A stretch of DNA of 64,000 nucleotides, taken from NCBI GenBank assembly GCA_004794655.1, contig SMMW01000584.1, positions 7,384,001 through 7,448,000 of the forward strand. Direction: 5' to 3'. Position numbers and translations under genes: made by a program. The DNA is from Marisa cornuarietis. Its lineage: Eukaryota; Mollusca; Gastropoda; Architaenioglossa; Ampullariidae. Of the stretch, positions 46,757 through 57,030 are shown in pieces. Position 1 is the first letter of the stretch, and each line of letters opens with the position of its first letter. The notes below the pieces were generated by a model that was not told the DNA's origin, made no database searches, and was given only the letters and a program-made list of their open reading frames with translations.

Positions 46757-47148
46757 CGTGGCCGAGGTGTCTTCCCGGCAGAACGTGGAGGCGTCATCGA
46801 TACACAGACAGGCAGCGCCACACGGCGGCAGCTTCAGCGAGATCTCGACTGACAGAGCGGAGAAGACCCAGAGAAGAGGAACAATGGCGGACAGCACAGC
46901 TGTTACTCATGATCAAAGTTCGGGCTAATTGCTCTGCTGTCCGCCGGTCGCACGCCACCGGAAGTCATTTTTCAAGATGGCTTCTTCGCCACGACGATGG
47001 ACTGGCTTTCGGGGGCAAGACGGACCTGCTGGGCTCTGCTGCATACCTCTCTCAGCAGCCGTTGAAGGAAAGGAGAAACTAGAGGGTTAACTTCTAGAGG
47101 AAGACGGAGAAAGGCATCAAATGGGCAGTTGCGTGTCTTCGAGAAAAG
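46757..47148 (+). CDS. Possible 5' exon encoding an acylated N-terminus (MGSCVSSRK)
   Basis: The acceptor TTTTTTTCTGTCAAG| opens the segment, and an almost ideal donor, AAAAG|GTGAGT, ends it at 47148. The last 28 nt, from ATG at 47121, read MGSCVSSRK plus one base. Gly2 followed by Ser3 and Cys4 is the arrangement used for N-myristoylation with neighbouring palmitoylation at the plasma membrane, as in Src-type kinases, FRS2 and similar signalling proteins. The rest would be 5' UTR. Two earlier ATGs open short frames (MADSTAVTHDQSSG at 46884 and a 37-codon frame from 46978), which could act as upstream ORFs. The ATG has G at +4 but C at -3, so its context is only moderate. The gene would continue downstream, possibly beyond the window. 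No second exon was found and the family cannot be named. Confidence 0.4.
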
Positions 47149-48059
47149 GTGAGTCAAGGTTTTCAGACTTTGCTGAGTGACATCGTCTTGGCGAGCTTCC
47201 TTGTGGCAATTTTCTCTGTCTCTCCCTCTCTTTTTCTCATTGTGCATCTCTGCATGTGTGAGTGTCTTTCCACTTTTGGTGGATGTGAATGACTAGCGGT
47301 AGTTCATCAATACGCGAGTCACGTTGGAGAGGAAACGTTAATACAGATGCAGTCTAATTACATTCTGTGCAAAGTAAGAGGAGGGAAGTCTAAGCTCATC
47401 TACAGCTTCGAAAGAAGCACGAGAAGGGCAAGGGATGGGGAAGGCATGACAAGAGAGAGAAAAAGCACAGGTGAAAAGCTTTTCGCCAAAGGGAGGTAAC
47501 AATAACGTAGGCGTGGCAGAGACCCACGTCGCAAGGGGCTGCATCAGTCCTGAGACGGAAACCCATCGCAGCTTTCTGCTCGTTTTTGAAAAATCTCTCT
47601 CTCTCTCTCTCTGTCATACACACACCGTCCTCCAGACATTTAACTCAATAAGCGAATGTACTGAAACTACAGAACGAAGGTTATATTATTTCTGTAATAG
47701 CATATATAGCTGGAGCGAGTAAAACAAGAACGAAACTAGTTTACGCAAAATTGTACATTAGTTGAAGGTATTATGGCAGTAAAATATGTAGAAGAAGGAG
47801 TGCTATACATGGTTCTGAATGTGCTTATATGTCTGTATTTTTGTGAGATAAAACTATCCCCCTGCCTCAAAGTATGAGTGAAAACGTACAATGATTATAC
47901 ATAAATCTTTGGTGCCTGATGGTGACAAAGATATTCTTATTTGGACATAATGAAAATGTCCGTTCTTTTATGTCGGTTTTATATTCTGTCATAGCTTGTT
48001 AATCACCCCTACTCCACCGTGTTATAATGATGAAGTCAATGACATTAGAGGTGTCCAAG

Positions 48060-48102
<43 letters not shown>

Positions 48103-50511
48103 AGAGAGAGAAACTGATTCTTCTGCTTTTAAAATATGTCTGTGTATATCATTATATTCACAACATAACCGCTTTTGCTTTGCATTCGCTTTGTTACCAT
48201 CAGTGAATGAACTCCAAAGACAATGGATACACACTATGAAAACATGTTAAAGTCACTGGTGCGTGCGTGCATGTGTGTGCGTGCGTGCGTGCGTGTATGT
48301 GTGTGTGTGTGTGTGTTGCTAAGTGATCTTATGTGAATGTTTACACACCATTCTGTCCACGAGATATATCATGTCTCTCAAAGATGCCTTTCCTCTTGTT
48401 TTATCTTTTCCATTAAAAAGCACCAGCACACCCCAGAGCCTGCTGTATAAATTTTGTTCATAAGCGCGCAGTGTGCGACAATTTTCGCAATCATATCGAC
48501 TAGTTACTGGTTACTGATGTCCAGGGACCGGCAACCTTTCTCTAACAAGCATCGACTCGCTTTGGAAAGTATGTCTTGGAAAGTCATTCTCGGAAAGAAA
48601 AGAATATATTGTAGACTAGAACAAGCACACACTGAACCAACATATATTATTATTAAATTATATGCACTCTACCTCGTCTTATTAATTGCATTGATTGAAA
48701 CGCATAAAACTCTGCTCAAAACAAAAACCAATTTAAAGACACCATCCGTGGAATGGGATGGAATAGGTGACACATATTTTTAGCAACATTTATATGAACT
48801 TTCTGAGTTTCTCTCTCCCTCTGTCTCAGTCTCTCTTTGTCTCCCTGTCTCCTCCTCCCCCCAACCTTCCCATGTCGGATTCACCAGCGTTCGTCATTAG
48901 ATTAAATGCGTTAATATGTGACTCTCATTTTCTCCATGTTTGTCATCATCGTGCGCAGAAACGAAGTGTCACTCAGCCCAGGTTAATTTGCATAACCAGA
49001 GCAGTTGTTCCCCAATCGATCTTCGATCTGTCTTCCCTACCCGACCTCGACTTCCTCCTGTCTGCGAGCATCCGTGGTTCTCATCCTGTGCTGGGTGACG
49101 TAATTATCCGCCATTACTCGTTCTGTTCCCCGCTCCTTTCCCCCTTCCCACCCTGTGTACACTGAAATCGACAAGCCGGCTAAAAATTGACATCATTCTC
49201 ACGTGATTATTCTACCTGCCGTCTGCTTCTTGTTTCTGATTGGTGAAGCGAAATTCAGAGAGTGAAAAGCTCTGTGTGTGTGTGTGTGTGTGGAGATGCT
49301 TTCTTCCATCCTTCACGTGCTTTAAGACAACGCCCATATAAAGTACATTCTCTCCCGTGACCCATTGCAAATAATGATTGTGTCGGGTTTTTTTTTTCAA
49401 AGTTTGTCTATTGTGGGAATGCTGTCGTTGCTAGGGCGGCGCCAGTAATTGTTACAGCGTTGCTAGTTCTTGAAGCAACTTCTCGATCGTCGTTACCCCG
49501 AGAATATGCCCGCGAGGGTAAACCTACAGTTTTACTCGAATACTTGACAAGGAGTGCAAAGGAAATCGGTTTATATGCCGTTCTCTTGCACCAACTCGTT
49601 AAAGCTGAAGACGGAACGTCGTCGTAGACACTGTGAAAAGGGAAGCAATAAACAAGGGGAGACAATAAAAGTAGTGCCAACAATATAATTAACCGTCACT
49701 GTTAATACACGATGCGCATGGTCATGTTTGTACAAAATTTAATAATGTCAACTGTGAGTACAGTCAGATATAAGAGGACACCTGTCCCATCATGAAAGTT
49801 TTAGAAGGCGTCTACCAGCTTTTCTGTTGTGACTTTTACGTCGCCAGCCGAATTCACCGTTGTCATTATCACATTCCACAAGCCACTGCCTGTGCCCGGG
49901 ATTCTTCGGGCATTGTGGTTGGTTGGAGGGAATCACTCAAGGTTGTGGTCTGAGAGCCTCGTGGCTGGCTTGAGGGAATTGACCAAGGTTGACCTGAAAG
50001 TCTGGGTAAAGCTGAGATAGCTGTCGGCGTTACCTTAGAGTTTCTTTCATGGTGCCTTGTCAATGAGCCTCGTTATCTCTTAGAATGCATGGCTGTATAG
50101 CTTATCCATTTTAAATAAAGAAAGATTGTTGAAGAAATAATCTCGAAGTCTACGTCGTAACAAATGGGTTACTGCTGTTCATGGCACCCGGGCCTGGGTG
50201 ATCGCATGTTGGGGGGAAGGGAGGCTGGCTCCTGTCCAGTGTAGGGCGATTAATGCTTATGGTCTGAGTCCACCGAGACCATGATGCCGTCTGTCAAGCG
50301 TCTTGATTTACATATTCTTTCCCGAGACAAATTTTTCCTTCTGCAGACCTTGTGCTAATGACTCGCCTACCTCTTAGTAGGACCTCCGCCCACCTACCGA
50401 CATTGTCTCGTTCTTTAATTTCACTAAACGTCCCTTTCACTCCAGTTTCACTGTACCTCCCTTGCACTTCATTTTCACCGTACTGTACATCTTCTAACAA
50501 AGCATTGCGAC
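47149..50511. other. Stretch without a recognised gene
   Basis: If the exon ending at 47148 is real this is intron. It holds small microsatellites, pyrimidine-rich sequence at about 48800-48870, and a diverged ~56-bp direct duplication at about 49917-50010 (TTGGTTGGAGGGAATCACTC versus CTGGCTTGAGGGAATTGACC). Confidence 0.45.
48062..48098. repeat. (AC)n microsatellite
   Basis: About 18 AC units. A related GTGC/GT-rich tract lies at about 48260-48316. Confidence 0.95.
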
Positions 50512-50668
50512 ATGCGAATTATTGAAAAGAGAAGTCGACACATTTATTCATCTATTGAATTCCTTCTGGGGCCAGTCCTCGTTCTTGTCCTTTTCCTGCT
50601 CTGGACATCAGATATCACTGGTCAAAGAAGCGCCTCCCTCATTCAGGACACGTCAGCATCCTCGCCAG
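50512..50668 (+). CDS. Possible first exon of a type II membrane protein
   Basis: A true ATG at 50512 opens a basic cytoplasmic-like start (MRIIEKRSRHIYSSIE), one membrane span (FLLGPVLVLVLFLLW) and a polar stem (TSDITGQRSASLIQDTSASS). This is the arrangement of Golgi type II enzymes. Two possible donors follow: GCCAG|GTGACG after 50668 and GGCAG|GTGACC after 50691. The frame otherwise runs to 50733. No catalytic domain is seen downstream, which would be expected only after a long intron. The family is not recognised. Confidence 0.35.
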
Positions 50669-51478
50669 GTGACGCTCTAAAAGATAGGCAGGTGACCTCG
50701 TTTGTTCGCCATCCCTCATCCTGTCACACTTAATGCAAAGTCCATGGTGGTACCGTCGCTGTCTGGACAGGAAACAGGATACGGTGCTCAGCAGCTGTTC
50801 TCTGTCTGCCTGCCTCACCTCTGTGTACCCAGAACCCAGTCACCGCAGAAAGAGGGGTCCACACCGAAGCATAATTGCCGAGAAAACAAGTCTTAACTGA
50901 AAAGGTGTTTAGCTTGGCCCTGTAAACCTTTCCTTTTCCTCGTGATAAATCGTCCCTGTTCAATCTTATGCGCACGCACAAAGGAACCTTTTGCACGGCG
51001 TTCAGATGGATGAGGTGGGGCGCGTTCATATTTGTTCCTCAGTCACTTCCCGTTTACCCCACCCGTGTTTTCCGTCGTCTGCTTTCTTTTCTGACCTTTG
51101 TTTCCATGGTAACTGTGTATTTTAAAGCACGTGACCTTGTTTTCGCTCGCTTGACCAGGTCCTTGCTCTTTAGGGACCAAACTTAAGTCTCATTTTAAAA
51201 CGATGGTCCCCGCGCATGCTAGTTGGCGTTCCTGACAGAAGATGGATGAAAGAGATACAACTTTTGCAGACACGCATGAAATTGAGAGAGAATGAGAGCT
51301 GAGGAAAAGCACGACAGTGTAAGGGAGACAACTACTATACTACGCCAACACCTTTGAGTAAGGCGTCTCAGGGAGTTCGTTTTCTTTCTCTTCTGCATTA
51401 CATGCGTGTCACACTTCTAGTTTTGTTCCTGGTTTGCTCCGATGCCCAGCGTTTCTCTGATTGTGTTGCTCTGAAACC

Positions 51479-51683
51479 ACAGCTGTGTCCGTGCTTGTCT
51501 GTGTAGTGGGCACAGCTGTGTCCGTGCCTGTCTGTGTAGCGGGCACAGTTGTGTCCGTGCCTGTCTGTGTAGCGGGCACAGTTGTGTCCGTGCCTGTCTG
51601 TGTAGTGGGAACAGCTGTCTCCGTGCCTGTCTGTGTAGTGGGCACAGCTGTGTCCGTGCCTGTCTGTGTAGTGGGCACAGCTG
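51479..51683. repeat. 33-bp minisatellite, about 6.2 units
   Basis: Units start at 51479, 51512, 51545, 51578, 51611 and 51644 and share ACAGCTGTGTCCGTGCCTGT then CTGTGTAGTGGGC, with few substitutions. 33 is a multiple of three, so several frames stay open. On the minus strand the unit would encode PTTQTGTDTAV, a Thr/Pro-rich mucin-like 11-residue repeat. On the plus strand it gives VSVPVCVVGTA. The minus frame has a stop just upstream (near 51697), so coding would need a splice there. I favour a non-coding array but keep the mucin possibility. Confidence 0.9.
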
Positions 51684-51937
51684 CCAGACATGCTCAGGGG
51701 TCTGCGGGGCTGTCTCGCATGAGGGCGGTTTTTCAGCGTGTGACAGCCCCAGGCGGCACATGTGTGATAGTGCTGTCGGCAAGGACCAGTGCCCAGGCGG
51801 AAGATGATGTTCTCCTAATGGCGTTTGGGGTCGAGCATTTGGTCATGGAAGGGCAGGTTGTGTTTGTTTTCCCACTGACTACTGAAATAACTATAGGAGA
51901 CTGGCTGGTTAACAAGCTCAAATATGCAGCCATTTGA

Positions 51938-54333
51938 TAAGGAAAACGAGGAAAAAGACAAGACGATCGTGATAACTGTTGGTAAATCTGTGCACTATGC
52001 CACTTAGAGTGTGTGGCAGATAAACTGCAGAGATAAGGGATCACTGACTCAAGTTAGGGACTAAACATGAGTGGGCTCACGCTCTAAGGCGCCTTGTACA
52101 AGCACACAGTGAGAGAGAATGTACCTAAAAAAAAAACAAAAAAAAACGAGTAGACATAAGGGTATGAAAGTAGAGAGAGAGAGAGATGGTGAGTTGTTGA
52201 TTGTAGCAGACGATCACGGGCTCGCCTGCACTTAATTTACTCAGGGGAGAAGGGGGCGTCAACTGCCGCCTGCACTGATGCTGACCCAGTTGCGGGCCCT
52301 GGGACCGTGCCATGTCGGACCTGACCAGGACACTGTGTCACGCACACTTGCAGTGAAATGATTCTGTAAAACGTTTTTTGTGTACCTCCAGTCATGTCCT
52401 TTGACAATCGCCGCGTTTCAGCCACTCTCTCTCTCTCTCTTTCTTCCTCACTCACACACTCTCGCTCGCATAAACACACACAAAAAGAGATATCAAAAGA
52501 TCCATGTCTTTTTTAATTAACGGACACATTGTCAAATGTGAGTATGGCAGATGTTTGATACATGTAAGCATTTTTATTCATATTGTTTCACCAATAGGTG
52601 TCTGATGAAGAAAACATTCTTAAGGGATGGCATCATTATCACAACGAGTCTTTCATCTTCTTCTATTTCTAATGACTCATTGTAAATGTCACTTTTTGCT
52701 TTCGTTTGTACGCGTGCACGCGTGTGAAAAGGCAATAAATACACGTGTCGGTACTTGAGTTCTTTACCAGAGAGCGTGCGAGAGTCACCGCGGCTAGGCG
52801 TGCACCACCGCGTGACGTCATGATTGCTACACGCGCTGTCTCACGCGACACTGCGGGTCACTGCTGATTGGGGGGTCAAGGTCGTAAGCAAGCCTGCGAC
52901 CGACTTCGTCTGCATTTTCCTGCGGATAGGAGCAGGAAGGTAAATGGAAAAAGCCGAGTGCCATCTCGCGGGCTGTTCCCCCACCCACACCCAACCCTCC
53001 TGGTCCGGAGGCAAAGTTCGTGTTTGAACGTTTAACGCTCTGATTTATGACTGAAATAAAGTGTGGTGCTGGTGTAATCTTATCTCGTGAGTAAACACTG
53101 TACAACGTCTCGCTTGTGTTCGATAGAGGCACAGTGTCATCTACGTGCCGAGCGCACCAACAGGGCGGACATTCATATCGAACCAATAACCTTCTTAGAA
53201 GCCAGTCAAGCCCATATCCCATGTGTTACGTGCCTCGATCATACGCTGTATATGTCACTCCTAAGCCCGTCACTGGTGGTAGAAAAGAAAAAGGTGGGAA
53301 TAGATTGCAGAGTTTGAGTTCATCTGTGCCTACACGATTCCACTGAGTGTGTGGACTGTAGCCACCTCCGAAGTAGATCCAGGCCCCTAACAAAGACCAA
53401 AATATACATAATTTACATCATATTCATAACATACAGTCTTTGTCCCCAGTATGCCCCCCCCCCCACTACTCCTCCAAGGTGTTCACATGCAGTCGAGAAC
53501 AATCCACTTTCATAACTCGCATATCTTTTTTAGACTGACAGACCCACCGTGGCAAGTCGTTTAGCAGACAATTAAAGCGACATCTAGAAGCAGGAGGAGG
53601 GCGCTGTGATGATGATGATGATAACGGTGGCAGTGGTGATACTAACGTCTGTGATGTGAAGAGAGCGAGTGTCGCGGTTGTACTTTCTACTCGGATCCCT
53701 CTCATCCCCTCCTGTATCTTCTCTGGTCTCCCCTTCGTTCTTTCCTCACAAACCTGCCAAACCGGTGCGACATGCACCTCGCGAGCCACTCGCTACGCCC
53801 CCTTGGCGCCTTCGCTTCTGATGTCGAGTCATGACCTCAAATATTTTAACTATGACCCCGAGATCCAGTCGTCTGACTACAGTAGCCCCTGCCCGCACAA
53901 CGTAGTGCCCCCATTCCCTTCACTTCCGCTCTTCAGTGCTGCTCGCACTTGAAAGCCGTTGGTAAATGGAAATGGTGAAGGGGCGAGGGGGAGGTGTGTA
54001 TCTGGAGGGCGACAGGTGAAGGAATGTATCTGCATGTGATCTGATGAAGCTGTACTTTCGCAGGACTCGTTTCGTCTCTTTACATCTATAAACACACAAC
54101 CGCGTGCTTATTAAAAAATTTTCTCAGTCCCCAAATAGTCTGACTTTTCGTTAGCTTACTGTCACTAATTCCATTGATTTATCTAAAAGCATTTTGCGGC
54201 CTCATGGGGAACAATCGTTTGAATTATATTAACGTGGAGCGCAGTTTATTTCCTTCCTTGTACAGCTGCTTCAGGAGAATTTTATGTATGCTTTCCAAAA
54301 GCAAGTTTCTACTGTTTAAATCACAAAAAACAT
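51938..54333. other. Stretch without a recognised gene
   Basis: Holds short A/AAC runs (52128-52146), a (CT)n tract near 52423-52441, a GATGAT run near 53610, and mixed-composition DNA. Short open frames on both strands near 53100-53950 lack splice or domain support. Confidence 0.45.
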
Positions 54334-54425
54334 TCCCGCGAGACGGATTCGAACCATCGACCTAAGGATTGCCGTCCTCTTATTCCAACTACAGTCCTCC
54401 GCTCTACCAACTGAGCTATCGCGGG
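54334..54425 (-). tRNA. tRNA-Tyr (GTA) with 19-nt intron
   Basis: Read on the minus strand, the gene starts CCCGCGATAGCTCAGTTGGT, with a D-arm and A-box of normal form. The anticodon loop is CTGTAG/A with anticodon GTA. A 19-nt intron (54370-54388) lies after position 37, the standard eukaryotic place. The T-arm is GATGGTTCGAATCCGTC, and the acceptor stem CCCGCGA pairs fully with TCGCGGG, with discriminator A. The mature length without intron and CCA is 73 nt. A run of six T (54325-54330 as A on the plus strand) follows within a few bases as a Pol III terminator. Every stem pairs, so it should be functional. Tyr is further supported by near-identity to the general eukaryotic tRNA-Tyr core. 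Confidence 0.97.
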
Positions 54426-56133
54426 CTGTTATTCGTATTCTCCTAAATAAGTTTCTTCATCTAAAGAAATCAGGGCGTTATGCTACCAATTTTCACCTGG
54501 TGCTGAGACGAGATGTCGTTTACACTTGTGACTAATACTTTTGTGTTACTAACGTGTTTATAGTTCAGTGGCCTGAGGACCAGGGGGACAGGGAGGTCAG
54601 CCATCCCCTCAAAAAAGATATTGAGGAGGCAAGAATGTGAACGTCGTTCACTGTCAGGATTCCCCCCACCCCCACCCCCACCCCCGGAGCCAAGCATATA
54701 ATATACCACTGGCCATTGACCTGTTACCACTGTGTGTCACATGCAGGACAGGTAGAAAATGTTGAGAAACACGGCTTTCAACAGTTGCGTCATTAAGCTG
54801 TGCAGTCAACCATATCGAGTCCACGGCTGTGTACACACATGCACGTACCTGCAGGCCTGACGAGAGGGGGGCAGGGAGAATGTCCGGACCCACGGCTGTG
54901 AAGGGAGCCCAGCCTTGGTCAATCGAATTGTACGCATATTATCATAAACTGGGGAAATAATTTACGATTGCAATTACAAAAGGCCCGAAGAGGTCATCTG
55001 CACCGGGGCCCGTGCTGGCTGTCGGTGGCCCTGCGTACGTGTGTGTGCACGTACACATTTATTATTACGTGCATTTGTGTTTTACGTACTTGTACGCATT
55101 ATTACATGTCTATGTGTATACCTATATGAATGTGCTTGCATGAATGTGCATTTATGTAGGTATTTATGTGTTAAAATGTTTGTCTTCTGTGTTCACTTGT
55201 TTGTTTGTGTTTCAGCATATGTTGTGTTTACATGTACGTATATCGCTGTTTGTTTCATATCTGTATATTTTTTACATACGTGCATATGGTTACTTGTTTT
55301 ATGTCTGTACATTTTACATACGTGTATGGTTACTTTTTTCATAAGTCTATATTTTTACAAGCTTTTTTGTGTCTATTGTTATTTTTATTTTGTTTTTTTT
55401 TGCTTTTAGGCAACGTGTTTGTTTTCATGTCCCATTTCTGACTTTACAATGTGACGAATGACGTGACAACAGTGAGAAACTCACGCGACCGAATCGTTTG
55501 ATGTGGACTGACTTGAGATTCTCACGCAGAACATGTCTGCAACACGATCCTTTATATCGCCCTTGGCTGCATCACGTGGTGCTTGTTGCGCTATAAAGAA
55601 ACTGCTAGCAACGGAGGAACACGGCATCGCTAGCACTGCGGTGGGCGAGGCTGTGGTGTAATGGCGGATACAAAAGCTAAATAATAAATGATCAGTTTGC
55701 CGTTAATTGAAAAGGGAAATGAAGCCGCCCATCAGGTAAACAATGGGGGTGGAGGACGGGGGTCAGAAAGCGGGTGTATTGCGACTCAGCTGCGGTGTGA
55801 ACAGCGCCGAGCTGGTGATGATGGTGGAGAGCTGGTGGTGGTGGTGGTGGTGGTGGAATATTATTTTTAAAAATGGGGATTCAAAGATTGCCATGGTTGC
55901 TGGAGACTAAAACTCGATCAACGTAGTAATATTGTTATTAATACCATCACTTAATTATTGTGCGTCAGAGCGACCGGCAATTACTGTCGTTTCATGGTCA
56001 GCCGTCTGCAGGCCACACCCGCAATAGTTCCTGTTTCGTTGAAGATTACATTTTTACGAAATCATACGTAGTCGATGATAAAGTGAATTCCAATATCTTA
56101 TAGAAATAAAATAGAAAAGGAAATAAAATAAAC

Positions 56134-56222
56134 TCCCGCGAGACGGATTCGAACCATCGACCTAAGGATTGCCCTTATCATCCAACTACAGTCCTCCGCT
56201 CTACCAACTGAGCTATCGCGGG
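56134..56222 (-). tRNA. tRNA-Tyr (GTA) with 16-nt intron
   Basis: The mature sequence is the same as the copy at 54334-54425 throughout (73 nt, anticodon GTA, discriminator A). The intron (56170-56185) is only 16 nt and differs in sequence: it keeps TTGGA at its start and GGCA at its end, but the middle is changed. The 3' flank carries TTTATTTT, a weaker terminator than the first copy. Flanks of the two genes are not alike beyond a few bases, so the duplication is old or only the gene body is held the same. Same strand, about 1.8 kb apart. Confidence 0.97.
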
Positions 56223-56611
56223 GCTGTGATGGAACGCGCATCATTTTCTTCATGATAGCTCTTTGTTTTAGGTCTCAAGCACAATTTTGTGGATCACGAA
56301 CTTAAAGGGTGAACTTTTACCATCCGGAAGGAAAGGGTAGGAGGAAGCTGACATTCCCTTTTCCTCCAGCTGACATTGACTCCTCATATGCACGCAGTGC
56401 ACATCACACGCAAGTTACAGGGGCAGTGCCCTCAGCCATTCAGTGTTGTGCAGGTCGGCTCTTAAAGGACAACACGAACGCGCAGCGAAAATCGCTAGGA
56501 ACAGAGCACAAAAGCCTATTGCGGTGTTATTTTATGACGAGGAGGCACGAGAAATAATATTTCTAAAAATAACATTATCTGCATAAGCTGAATTGGAAGA
56601 GAAAAGATGCA

Positions 56612-57030
56612 ATGCTCGGTAAAAGAAAACAGATCAGGCATAATGCGCTGTTGCTAAATGTTCTCTTGGACACTCAGATGGAGTTTGTTCTCATTTTGGA
56701 AATCCTAAAGATACTGGCAGCAAACGGCAGTGAATTAACTTTGTTCAAAGATGTGTATATACAGATCTCTGCTGTGTTCAAACGTGGCGCGGGAACTTCA
56801 TCCCCATACTGTACTCAAGAATTTGCTCAAAACATTTGAAAATCGATTGTTATTCAGTCACTTACACAGTACAAGCAAGTCTTGAACTTTTAGTAAAACG
56901 AGGAGATCTTCCTACAGAAGTGCCAACTAAACAGAAACACGATATGTTGAAACCAGCTAAGATTGCTGGTAAACAAACATCAAGCACCGGATATGCAACA
57001 TCGAGGTTTTCCACACCGTCTGGTCTCTAA
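56612..57030 (+). pseudogene. Possible frameshifted coding relic
   Basis: An ATG-led frame (56612-56839) reads as protein-like sequence, for example LLNVLLDTQMEFVLILEILK and GSELTLFKDVYIQISAVFKR. It stops, and an overlapping frame shifted by one base goes on to 57030 with QASLELLVKRGDLPTEVPTK and KPAKIAGKQTSSTGYATSRF. Good composition on both sides of a single frame change suggests one former reading frame. No family is recognised, and chance remains likely. Confidence 0.25.

Noticed and set aside
49408..49683. Minus-strand frame that looks like a secreted peptide (LALLLLSPLVYC start)
   Set aside because: The first codon is TTG and no ATG precedes the hydrophobic stretch. No splice acceptor was found to supply one.
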